A stretch of 64,000 bases of DNA, taken from positions 17,559-81,558 of the forward strand of contig JBGDCZ010000006.1 of assembly GCA_048493715.1 (NCBI GenBank). Reading direction: 5' to 3'. Origin of the DNA: Arsenophonus sp048493715 (GTDB taxonomy: Bacteria > Pseudomonadota > Gammaproteobacteria > Enterobacterales > Enterobacteriaceae). Positions within the stretch are counted from its first letter, which is position 1, and each line of letters starts with the position of its first letter. The notes under the pieces were generated by a model. The model ran no database searches, was not told the origin of the DNA, and saw only the letters and a program-made list of their open reading frames with translations. Shown piece after piece: positions 56,195 to 64,000 of the stretch. Both the position numbers and the translations under genes were made by a program.

Positions 56195-56725
56195 ATGAGT
56201 CTCAATAACGTACCGGCAGGGAAAGAACTGCCTGATGATATCTATGTCATTATAGAAATTCCAGCCAATGCTGATCCGATAAAATATGAAGTAGATAAAA
56301 AATCTGGCGCAATCTTTGTCGATCGTTTTATGTCTACCACGATGTTTTATCCCTGTAATTATGGCTATATCAATCATACTCTCTCCTTGGATGGTGATCC
56401 CGTTGATGTGTTAGTTCCAACACCTTATTCACTACAACCTGGCGCAGTAGTTCGTTGTCGCCCAGTCGGTGTACTAAAAATGACTGATGAAGCCGGTAAA
56501 GACGCAAAATTAGTTGCCGTACCTCATTCTAAATTGACTAAAGAATATGATCATATTAAAGATATTAATGACTTACCTGAACTATTACGTGCTCAAATTA
56601 AACATTTCTTTGAACATTATAAAGATTTAGAACAAGGTAAATGGGTAAAAGTCGAAGGTTGGGAAAATGCTACTGCTGCAAAAGCTGAAATTCTCTCTTC
56701 TTTTGAACGTGCAGCTAAAAAATAA
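56195..56725 (+). CDS. ppa: Inorganic pyrophosphatase
   Basis: Hydrolyses pyrophosphate and drives biosynthetic reactions; essential. 176 residues, with the signature DGDPVDVLVPTPYSL (metal-binding Asp residues), YEVDKKSGAIFVDRF and the C-terminal KVEGWENATAAKAEI. An AAGGA ribosome site lies ten bases ahead of the ATG. Convergent with ytfP. Intact. Confidence 0.97.
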   Translation: MSLNNVPAGKELPDDIYVIIEIPANADPIKYEVDKKSGAIFVDRFMSTTMFYPCNYGYINHTLSLDGDPVDVLVPTPYSLQPGAVVRCRPVGVLKMTDEAGKDAKLVAVPHSKLTKEYDHIKDINDLPELLRAQIKHFFEHYKDLEQGKWVKVEGWENATAAKAEILSSFERAAKK

Positions 56726-56748
56726 CCATTTATTATAGATTTAATCAG

Positions 56749-56775
56749 ATCCCCTTTATATTAATAAATGGGGAT
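56749..56775. terminator. Hairpin between ppa and ytfP
   Basis: ATCCCC / GGGGAT arms with an inner TTTA / TAAA pairing and one bulge, between convergent genes. No long T run. Confidence 0.5.
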
Positions 56776-56791
56776 ATTAGTTAGAAAAAAC

Positions 56792-57142
56792 TTATTTGCT
56801 TTTGCCATCTCGTTTTAACCAATCACCACTTTCAATTCGGCGCAGACCACCTACCGGAAGTTTATAAAGGTAAATCCATGCATTACCAAATGGAGTAGGT
56901 ATCAATTCTCTTTCATAATCCTGAGAATTCTTTTTTAACTCATCAAGCTCAGTCAAAATTGATGGTGTAATACGATAAACTTCACATTCTATCGTCCCTT
57001 CACCACGTACTACTGCAGGGTAATAACCTAAGTCATAAATCTCATAACCTTCCAACCTGTACTCTCCCAACAGCTGAGCATAGGTCATCCAATGATGATT
57101 TCCCTGATTACGCCTTAAACTACCATAAACAATTATACGCAT
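56792..57142 (-). CDS. ytfP: YtfP, gamma-glutamylcyclotransferase-fold protein
   Basis: 116 residues starting MRIIVYGSLRRNQGNHHWM, where YGSL is the family's substrate-loop motif. It continues with GYYPAVV, EVYRI, ELDELKK and the C-terminal IESGDWLKR. Its activity is unproven. In E. coli and here it closes the tamA-tamB-ytfP operon, two bases after tamB. Intact. Confidence 0.93.
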   Translation of the reverse strand: MRIIVYGSLRRNQGNHHWMTYAQLLGEYRLEGYEIYDLGYYPAVVRGEGTIECEVYRITPSILTELDELKKNSQDYERELIPTPFGNAWIYLYKLPVGGLRRIESGDWLKRDGKSK

Positions 57143-57144
57143 AA

Positions 57145-60100
57145 TTAAAACTCAAACTGATAAAGCAGATCTAATGCCTGATCAACTCCAGACACAGCTT
57201 CTAGATACAATCTTGGCATCAAACGATAGCGTAACGTTAATGTGGCAAGTGAATTAAATATTCCCACGCCATATTTAACTTGCAAATCATTGGTTATCTT
57301 ACCACTCACAACAACTTGAGATTTGTCACCAACTCCCTGAGTATCTAATGCTAGATCGGAAACGCCAAATGTTTCGCCAATATTACCCAATAATTTTCCA
57401 CTCTTAGAAAGACCCACACTTATGAGTAAAGCGACTATATGAGTACTATCGGCACCGCTACTGTCTAAGTCTTCACCTCGAAGTAGGTAAGACAGTGCTT
57501 CTTCCTGTGATTTAACCGGCTCAGAGAAAATCGTTGTCTTTGGCTTATCAGCTAACCCAGTCACCCTTACGCCCGCAATCACATTGTCGTTAGTACTTTC
57601 TGGATTGCGGATGGCTTCTACATTTAGGAATGGCTGATCAACGGGGCCGGAAAATAAAATTTGTCCTTTCCGTACAATAAGATCTTGCCCATATGCATGA
57701 AATCGACCTTCAGGAATATCAATTTGCCCATTTAAACCCAATCTTTGTTTATCTTGTATAACTTTCAATATTCCTGTTAGCCGCGCTTTTAAACCAAATG
57801 CATCCAAACGAACATCATTACCAATTTTAATTTGCGAATTAGTTAAGATTGGTATTGATATACCTTTTTTCTCAATGGGATGCAAATTTGCATCTAACAT
57901 AACTTCATCTGATGAAACACCTACCGCTGACTCTGGTAATTCTTGTACTGTAATTCGTGCCCAAGGAATATTTACATTACCATTCAGGCTTAATAAATTA
58001 GGTGTAGCCTCAAAAACAATATCCGGCTCCACATTGATACGAATCATAGGCGGTAACGATATCCGTAGTTTGTCACCAGTAGCTGAAATTCTCGCTTTCC
58101 AGGCATTAATATTACGCCAATCCGCTTCTCCAATTAACTTCAAATAACCTTCAGGTGTATTAATACGTCCTGTCAATTGAGAGTGGGTTCCCATAAAATC
58201 CAGTTTAAGGAAACCCTGATTGATATCAAATGGAAACCACTGTCCTTTAGCTATCAGATTAGAAAGTGCCAAATTACCATTTAATAGCGGCTGTTTCATA
58301 TTGCCAGATAACCTTAAATCGGCATTCAAATTGCCATCTATCCGTTCACCTTTACTTAAAATTGGCCGAATTAATGCTAATGAAATATTTTCAATATTAA
58401 CATTACCTGATAATTTACGACTTTGCTCCAAATCGTCAGTCCGTATATTGCCTGAAAATTTACCATTATTGGCAATTTGTATTAACCACTTTAATACTGC
58501 TTTGCCATTACTGACATCGGCATTCAATATTAGCGTTTGAAATTGCACAGGTAATAGAGATCCTTCAATCAATTGATTGATTTTCACACCACTACCAAAC
58601 AAATTTACTTTCGCCTGAGGTGAATGACCATCGGCATCCCAACTCACTTTTGCATTACCATCAAAACGTCCAGTAAGCTGAGTTTCAGGCGGCAAAAATG
58701 GTTTGAGCAGCGCTAAATCAAACTGCTGTAGAAGAATATCGGCGTTACCGGATTTACCAATCTTAGCCGTTTTAGACAGACAAATACGTCCTTTGGCATT
58801 TAACCAGCAATGGGGAGACACCATGACTTGCTGTTGTTGATTGGCATACTCAATAGCCACAGCTCGACTTAATTGCCACTCACCGATCGAGGTGTTAAAT
58901 AACGTATTATTTAACACACCTTGCCATAATTCTTTCTGTCGATTAAAGCTACCTATTAGCGTTAAGTGACCCGAAATGGGGTTGCCATCGATATTCATTT
59001 GGACACTATGTTGCTGTTCATTACCTACAGCAGTCAGGATGAAATTATGGACAACTAAATCCGCCTGTTTCAACTGATGGACGGCAACGGCTAACTGCCC
59101 TTGGATCTGTTTATCAGAACGTATATCACTTTGTATGGTGGCTTTATCGATAGTTAAATTATCTTGCCATTTAACGTTACGAGCAGCAATATCAGCCATT
59201 AATTGAGGTGATTTTAAATTACCTCGTAATTTCCATTGTCCCTTGATCACACCCCCTAAATCAGGTAATACACCATAGAGACTGGGAGCATCAATTATTC
59301 CATCCAGTTGCCATATGTCACTGACATGACCATTAATAGCTAATTTGTTGCGGCCAAGTAGCAGATTGAAAAGCGGAATGTTCCATTGTCCTGCAGCATT
59401 TCCCGTTATCTCTCCTCGAACCCGTAATAGATTACCTTTTACATTACCATCTAAGCTAATTTTAGGAATTTTTAATTGCCAGCTACCACCATGTATACTG
59501 CCGGTTGTGACGATTTTACCCTGCAATTTAGCTGGCCATTGTGACCACTGTTTTGCGGTATTGATGTCAGATAAAGTTAACACCCCATTCCAACTTATCG
59601 CCTTACTCCAGTCGATAATGCAAGTTAACTCGGTTTTTCCCTGTAACGCATTCAATCGCAAACGAGTTAACCGTAACTGTTGTTCATTACCTTTAGCATC
59701 AAGCAGTAGCAACGTCGGTGGCACATCGCGACCATTTATATCGGTGCGCAATGAGAGATCATAAGCTGTTACTTTACCATTTAAACGTAAACGCAGATCT
59801 TTTAAGCGATATTCAGATTCACCTTGTAGGGACCAATTAAGCTGCTGACTCTCTATCGTTAATTGAATTGGCAATCCGGCCTGGGATAAAGCTGCTTCAG
59901 CTACCAAATTAGCCTTGATAGGTCCGGTCAAATTTAACATCAATTTGAGTTGCTGTAATAAAGCACCATCCAATTTCAAATCAAATTGTTGCCCTTTAAG
60001 GTCGTTAAGATAGGATACTGCTTGAACGGCTATATTGACTGGCCACTGCTGAGCTAAATTAGCATCACCGGTAATATTGATTTTGCCTTCAGGCGCGATA

Positions 60101-60918
60101 ACGGTAAATTGCTTAATGGTTATCTGCTGATCCTGTACGGTTGCAATTAATGTTAAATTATTAATTACCACCGTTATATCACCCCCTAAATGCCAATTTA
60201 AACCCTGGATCTGCTTAATATTAAGATCTATAGGTAGCACAACTTCAGGTAACTTAGCCAATAAGGGTTGTGCAAACATTGTTTTTAGCGTTTCACCCGC
60301 TGATTTTTCTGGTATTTCATTAGCGATTTTTGTTACCGTTTTGTCTGCTGTTTTATTCTCTTCTACCAAGGTTTTTGGCAAATTAACCGCTAATCCATTA
60401 ATCGTCGTTGGTTTAATAGTCAATAAATTAGCTTGCCAATCAGCTGCCGTTGCTAATTCCGCCAGCGCAATCTGGCTATTATCGATCTTTATATTGATAT
60501 TTTTTAAAGTTAATTGATGTAAAAAAATAGCAAAAGGGGTTGACAATTTAGTTAATGGTTTTGAATTGTCTGGTTCTTCGGTAGATGGAAAAGCTTTGCT
60601 ATCTAAATGAACATTAACACCTTCAGTTGAAATATTATTAACACACAGTTGCAAACGTTTTAAGCAGTTAACTTGTAATGAAAGATTAAACTTATCAATC
60701 TCAACACTAATCCCCTTGGTTCGATAACGAACATGCTGCAAATTCAAATCACTCCAACCGCCAGAAATGGTGGCAATTTCTAATCCATGCAGCCAACGCA
60801 CTGTTGAATCTAGGGCAAAATGTAAGCCTGATTGAGTAGTAACTATCCAACCAATCATAGTTAATAATATTAACAATAAAAATAGTAGCGCAAGACTAAT
60901 ACGTTTTACCCACTTCAT
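57145..60918 (-). CDS. tamB: Translocation and assembly module subunit TamB
   Basis: A periplasm-spanning AsmA-like protein that works with TamA in outer-membrane protein assembly and probably lipid transport. 1257 residues (1259 in E. coli). It has one N-terminal membrane anchor (LALLFLLLILLTMIGWIV) and a long repetitive beta-taco region alternating hydrophobic and Gly/Asn-rich strands. The conserved C-terminal DUF490 domain (RFHAYGQDLIVRKGQILFSG, VGIFNSLATLTLRYRL, LYLEAVSGVDQALDLLYQFEF in outline) is present. The ATG overlaps the tamA stop (ATGA). The complete 3.8-kb frame shows strong selection. Confidence 0.95.
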   Translation of the reverse strand: MKWVKRISLALLFLLLILLTMIGWIVTTQSGLHFALDSTVRWLHGLEIATISGGWSDLNLQHVRYRTKGISVEIDKFNLSLQVNCLKRLQLCVNNISTEGVNVHLDSKAFPSTEEPDNSKPLTKLSTPFAIFLHQLTLKNINIKIDNSQIALAELATAADWQANLLTIKPTTINGLAVNLPKTLVEENKTADKTVTKIANEIPEKSAGETLKTMFAQPLLAKLPEVVLPIDLNIKQIQGLNWHLGGDITVVINNLTLIATVQDQQITIKQFTVIAPEGKINITGDANLAQQWPVNIAVQAVSYLNDLKGQQFDLKLDGALLQQLKLMLNLTGPIKANLVAEAALSQAGLPIQLTIESQQLNWSLQGESEYRLKDLRLRLNGKVTAYDLSLRTDINGRDVPPTLLLLDAKGNEQQLRLTRLRLNALQGKTELTCIIDWSKAISWNGVLTLSDINTAKQWSQWPAKLQGKIVTTGSIHGGSWQLKIPKISLDGNVKGNLLRVRGEITGNAAGQWNIPLFNLLLGRNKLAINGHVSDIWQLDGIIDAPSLYGVLPDLGGVIKGQWKLRGNLKSPQLMADIAARNVKWQDNLTIDKATIQSDIRSDKQIQGQLAVAVHQLKQADLVVHNFILTAVGNEQQHSVQMNIDGNPISGHLTLIGSFNRQKELWQGVLNNTLFNTSIGEWQLSRAVAIEYANQQQQVMVSPHCWLNAKGRICLSKTAKIGKSGNADILLQQFDLALLKPFLPPETQLTGRFDGNAKVSWDADGHSPQAKVNLFGSGVKINQLIEGSLLPVQFQTLILNADVSNGKAVLKWLIQIANNGKFSGNIRTDDLEQSRKLSGNVNIENISLALIRPILSKGERIDGNLNADLRLSGNMKQPLLNGNLALSNLIAKGQWFPFDINQGFLKLDFMGTHSQLTGRINTPEGYLKLIGEADWRNINAWKARISATGDKLRISLPPMIRINVEPDIVFEATPNLLSLNGNVNIPWARITVQELPESAVGVSSDEVMLDANLHPIEKKGISIPILTNSQIKIGNDVRLDAFGLKARLTGILKVIQDKQRLGLNGQIDIPEGRFHAYGQDLIVRKGQILFSGPVDQPFLNVEAIRNPESTNDNVIAGVRVTGLADKPKTTIFSEPVKSQEEALSYLLRGEDLDSSGADSTHIVALLISVGLSKSGKLLGNIGETFGVSDLALDTQGVGDKSQVVVSGKITNDLQVKYGVGIFNSLATLTLRYRLMPRLYLEAVSGVDQALDLLYQFEF

Positions 60919-62657
60919 AGCTCAGCACCTAACCCAATATAGAATTGTACTTTGCTATAATCAGGATCACCAATCGGCACGGCAATATCCAGTTTAATTG
61001 GCCCAACAGGTGAAGCCCAGCGAACACCAACGCCTGCGCCGACTTTAAAATCATTTTTATTAAAATCATTTACCGCCTCACCGCCATCAACAAATAATGC
61101 TCCCCACCAGTTGCCGGTCACATTATATTGATACTCTAGTGAACCAACCGCTAATTTTGAAGCACCAGTTAATTTTCCTTGGTTATTGGTTGGTGAAATT
61201 TTTTGATAACCATAACCTCTAATACTGCGATCACCACCAGCAAAAAAACGGAGATCGGGCGGGACTTTGTCAAATCGATTGGTTTCAATCCAACCAAGAT
61301 GACCTCTCACAACAAAACGATGCCCTTTCCAGGGAGTTCTTATCCAAACATTTTGTGCTTGTAATACAATAAAATTAATATCAGAACCCCAAGTAGTATT
61401 AGAAATATCAATAGTATATCGCTGACTATCGCCCCAATAAGGCATAGCTCCACCTCGTTGTCGTATCCGGCTAAGACTTACACCGGGATACAGAAGCATG
61501 GTAGTATTGGTTACATTTGCTTGGGTAAAATGGCTGAGACTCCATCGCAGATTAACACCATATTGCCAACCTTTATAATAATCCCAATTTCTTAACAAAT
61601 TCAGCGTGGTCATATCAGACTGGGTATCATTTAAGTCAATACGCTTATAACCAGCCTGAATGACATAATACTGTTCTAATGGATTCTCTTTAAGTGGAAT
61701 TTTATAGCTTGCATCAACAATTTGTTCAGGCTGTGAAAGGCTAATACTGGAAGTAAAGCTCTGTCCTCTAGAGTTAATCCAAGGTTTATTCCAAGTAGCC
61801 TTGACCCGAGGGCCAACATCAGTGGAATAACCGCCACCTAATTCAACATGATTACGCGCACGTGGTGTTAATACTGCATCCATTGGCAAAATATGGCTAC
61901 CATTCTCACGAGCTTTATTAATATTAGGCGTCACAATTGCGGAATTGAACCAACCGGTATCGACTAACCGCCGATTGAATTCAGTCAATTGCTCAGAAGC
62001 ATAATAATCCCCCTCTTTAAAGGGAACAATATTATTTAAATAATCTTCGCGAATTTGAGAGCCTTCATATTTAATGGCACCGATACGATAACGCTCACCA
62101 CTATCGAAATCAAATATCCAGTAAGAAGCTCTATGTGCCAATGAAACGCCTAACTGACTTTTCTCCATTTCGGCATCAAAATACCCTTTACGTATCGCCA
62201 GGCGACTAAATCCCTGTTTTAAACCTTCATAATCGCCATGATTAAGAATAATTCTCTTTGGTGGTGTATTACGCGCTATCATTTCCGCATAGTCTTTATC
62301 ATGTCTAGCTGAGCCTTTAAGTGTTATCTTAACATCTGCAACATGAACGGGTTTTCCAGGATCAACTTTGGCTGTCAAAATTGGCCGCGAAGGTGGCTGA
62401 AATTCCTGATAAGAAAATTCAATAGTGGGTTCATAATAACCTAACGGCCTTAACCCCAGACGAATTGCTTTATCGACTCTCACCCGGAAACGACCATCTG
62501 GGGCGACTTCATCCTGAGTGATACTTGAAAGCTGAATACGAACGTTTTTTCCCAGCTCTCCGCTCAATCCCTCAACTTTTAAACGAAGATTAGCGCCATT
62601 GGCGACTGGCACTACCATCGACATACAAAGAAAACAAAGCAAAGAGTATCTTGGCAC
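60915..62657 (-). CDS. tamA: Translocation and assembly module subunit TamA
   Basis: Omp85-family outer-membrane protein. 580 residues: signal peptide (LLCFLCMSMVVPVANGA), three POTRA domains (to about residue 265), then a 16-strand barrel. The family motif RFFAGGDRSIRGYGYQ (the VRGY/F type loop) and the C-terminal KVQFYIGLGAEL are present. msrA, its usual divergent neighbour in E. coli, is absent; 424 bases of non-coding DNA lie upstream. Intact. Confidence 0.95.
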   Translation of the reverse strand: MPRYSLLCFLCMSMVVPVANGANLRLKVEGLSGELGKNVRIQLSSITQDEVAPDGRFRVRVDKAIRLGLRPLGYYEPTIEFSYQEFQPPSRPILTAKVDPGKPVHVADVKITLKGSARHDKDYAEMIARNTPPKRIILNHGDYEGLKQGFSRLAIRKGYFDAEMEKSQLGVSLAHRASYWIFDFDSGERYRIGAIKYEGSQIREDYLNNIVPFKEGDYYASEQLTEFNRRLVDTGWFNSAIVTPNINKARENGSHILPMDAVLTPRARNHVELGGGYSTDVGPRVKATWNKPWINSRGQSFTSSISLSQPEQIVDASYKIPLKENPLEQYYVIQAGYKRIDLNDTQSDMTTLNLLRNWDYYKGWQYGVNLRWSLSHFTQANVTNTTMLLYPGVSLSRIRQRGGAMPYWGDSQRYTIDISNTTWGSDINFIVLQAQNVWIRTPWKGHRFVVRGHLGWIETNRFDKVPPDLRFFAGGDRSIRGYGYQKISPTNNQGKLTGASKLAVGSLEYQYNVTGNWWGALFVDGGEAVNDFNKNDFKVGAGVGVRWASPVGPIKLDIAVPIGDPDYSKVQFYIGLGAEL

Positions 62658-63081
62658 GCCAACTCCTAATGGAAAATAGAATCTATAACGATAAAATACT
62701 GACTCATTTTGGTTAAATTAAACAAGATATACAAGAAATTAATAATAAATAATGCAACCTTTTACTGTCTTCTTTAGCTAAAGAATAGCTGTTGAATAAC
62801 AGGCTAAAAACATTTTTATTAAAGCACCATTAGCGTATTTATTTTTAAACCATAAAGACCAAATTTATGCGTCAAATATTTTATTAAAAAGTAGCAACTT
62901 TCTATCGAAAAAACAAAATACAAAACACTTTTCTTACCATAAAAAGTTTAGAAAAGGACACGGATAAAAGGTAGATTGAAAAAATAATTACCAAGTAACA
63001 ACAAATTTTGGTAATTATACTACTGTTGAAATACATAAATACTATCAACTCTATATACGAGCATTAATGCTTTACATCTGT
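62658..63081. other. Non-coding region upstream of tamA
   Basis: 424 AT-rich bases without a gene. It contains a perfect 11-base inverted repeat (ATAATTACCAA at 62984-62994 and TTGGTAATTAT at 63008-63018, loop 13) of unknown role. It should hold the tamA promoter. Confidence 0.45.
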
Positions 63082-63456
63082 TCAGATATTAGTGTGAATA
63101 TCTTGCTTAACCGGGACGTCTTCACTTCCTAGCAATACAATCTGTTGTGTATCTGTTAGTGCAATAAAAGGAGCCGCTTTGATCGATAACGGACAATTAG
63201 CCAAAGGATTAAATAATAAGCAACTCACGTCTGGACGTGAATAATGCCCGATCAGATCTACCATCGCTTTGACGTAGGTAATGGCGGCAGGTGAGCCCAA
63301 CTAAAGAAACCAAAGATAACCAGGTAGCCAGCTTTCTGGAAAAGCAATCAATTCAACCCCTTTGCCCACAGCTTCTGTTATTAAATCAATAGTTCCTTGA
63401 AAATCCATAAATATAGGCACTGGCTGTACCTAGGCAACAGTGAGCGGCCTATTCAT
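63082..63456 (-). pseudogene. Relic of a nitrilase-family C-N hydrolase
   Basis: From ATG 63456 (with GAGGTG upstream) the N-terminal part reads MNRPLTVA, then TAG near 63430. It goes on with VPIFMDFQGTIDLITEAVGKGVELIAFPESWLPGYLWF, recognised by the nitrilase catalytic Glu context FPESWLPGY. TAG appears near 63301, then LGSPAA joins directly to sequence resembling the C-terminal GHYSRPDV region. The Lys and Cys catalytic blocks are missing, so about 150-200 codons appear deleted, besides two nonsense codons. Confidence 0.65.
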
Positions 63457-63553
63457 AATTAATTCACCTCATTGTAGAATGTCACCTAATATTATATCTG
63501 TGCTTATACAAACGAAGTGGTTATTAATGTTATCACCAGAAAACAACCAGCTT

Positions 63554-63575
63554 ATCAGGCTCTATAGAGCCTGAT
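63554..63575 (-). terminator. Hairpin after the M13 peptidase gene
   Basis: A perfect 9-base stem ATCAGGCTC / GAGCCTGAT with a TATA loop, 10 bases after the peptidase's original stop. A TTGTTTTC stretch lies on the minus-strand 3' side. Confidence 0.65.
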
Positions 63576-63584
63576 ATTGAAAGT

Positions 63585-64000
63585 TTACCAGATACGGATC
63601 CGCTCTTTAGGAGCCATATAAAGCTTATCACCTTTTTGTACATTAAATGCAGCATACCATACCAATCATCCATATTACGTACCACACCGTTGGCGCGATA
63701 GGGATTTGGGCTATGGGGATCAGTCATAATCTTATTACGTACAGCCTCTTTATTCGCTAACTCCTGCCAAGTTCTCGCCCAAGCAATAAAGAAACGTTGT
63801 AGGCCGGTCATTCCATCAATAATCGGCGGTTCACCATTTGGATAATGTTCTTTAGCAAATTGTTTATAGGCATTAAGAGCAATATTTAACCTACCGAGAT
63901 CACCAATATTTTCACCCAGGGTGAGTTTACCGTTAACAGCTAAACCATCAATTTTTGTATCTTGTTTTTTGTGATAATTAGCTACTATCACATGAAACAG
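63585..64000 (-). pseudogene. M13-family metallopeptidase (PepO/neprilysin type), C-terminal part, frameshifted
   Basis: The gene enters from beyond the right edge. Visible are the third zinc-ligand motif GENIGDLGRLNIA (after VNGKLTL), the GLQRFFIAWARTWQ block, TDPHSPNPYRANG and VRNMDDWY. Just after DDWY the bases GGTAT are tandemly duplicated (near 63660), shifting the last 23 codons. In the original frame these read AAFNVQKGDKLYMAPKERIRIW and stop at 63585. The shifted frame runs to 63533. The HExxH part lies outside, so its state is unknown. Loss of the C-terminal strand with its W ending likely inactivates it. Confidence 0.75.

Overview
The window is an AT-rich piece of an Enterobacterales chromosome. 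Gene order follows the Escherichia coli blocks lptFG-pepA-holC-valS, pyrLBI-ridA, nrdDG, yhbPQS-ubiTUV-deaD-yrbN-nlpI-pnp-rpsO-truB-rbfA-infB-nusA-rimP-metY-leuU-secG-glmM-folP-ftsH-rlmE-yhbY-greA-dacB-obgE-rpmA-rplU-ispB-sfsB, mdh-argR and fbp/ppa/ytfP-tamBA. Low GC, an invasion-type (Inv/Mxi/Spa) type III secretion translocator at the left edge and about eighteen decayed genes scattered among intact housekeeping genes suggest a host-associated member of the Providencia/Proteus/Arsenophonus group (Morganellaceae), most likely an Arsenophonus-like insect symbiont. That placement is inference; no database search was possible.

Layout. 1-2.1 kb: the 3' end of a SipC/IpaC-type translocator gene, an unrecognised 101-residue gene, and a broken SipD/IpaD needle-tip gene. 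2.3-3.6 kb: ampH pseudogene. 3.7-11.2 kb: intact lptG-lptF (LPS export), pepA, holC and valS. 11.3 kb: rraB with an internal duplication of its N-terminal segment. 12.3-14.4 kb: pyrBI with a PyrL leader and attenuator, then ridA. 14.4-27.7 kb: a long decay zone with nrdD, nrdG, a DUF1471 gene, yhbQ, yhbS, ubiT, ubiU, ubiV, an HlyD/two-permease ABC exporter and the pyruvate-sensing system btsSR. All are broken; only yhbP is intact. 27.7-46.8 kb: a dense minus-strand block for RNA turnover and translation (deaD, yrbN, nlpI, pnp, rpsO, truB, rbfA, infB, nusA, rimP), two tRNAs, secG, glmM, folP, ftsH, rlmE and greA. 47.1-51.8 kb: dacB, obgE, rpmA, rplU, ispB. 51.8-53.0 kb: a Mu-type HTH gene facing away from a Ner-type gene (sfsB). 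53.0-62.7 kb: mdh, argR with an ARG box, fbp, ppa, ytfP, tamB, tamA. Right edge: relics of a nitrilase and an M13 metallopeptidase.

Function. Intact genes cover translation, RNA decay, envelope biogenesis (Lpt, Tam, GlmM, DacB), pyrimidine and folate synthesis and central carbon metabolism. Lost genes cluster functionally: the oxygen-independent ubiquinone branch (UbiT/U/V) and the anaerobic ribonucleotide reductase (NrdD/NrdG) are both destroyed, while FNR-like and NrdR-like operators still stand in front of nrdD. This points to recent loss of anaerobic growth capacity. Because the long essential genes all keep open frames, the frameshifts look biological rather than sequencing noise, although single-base changes in A/T runs should be checked against reads.
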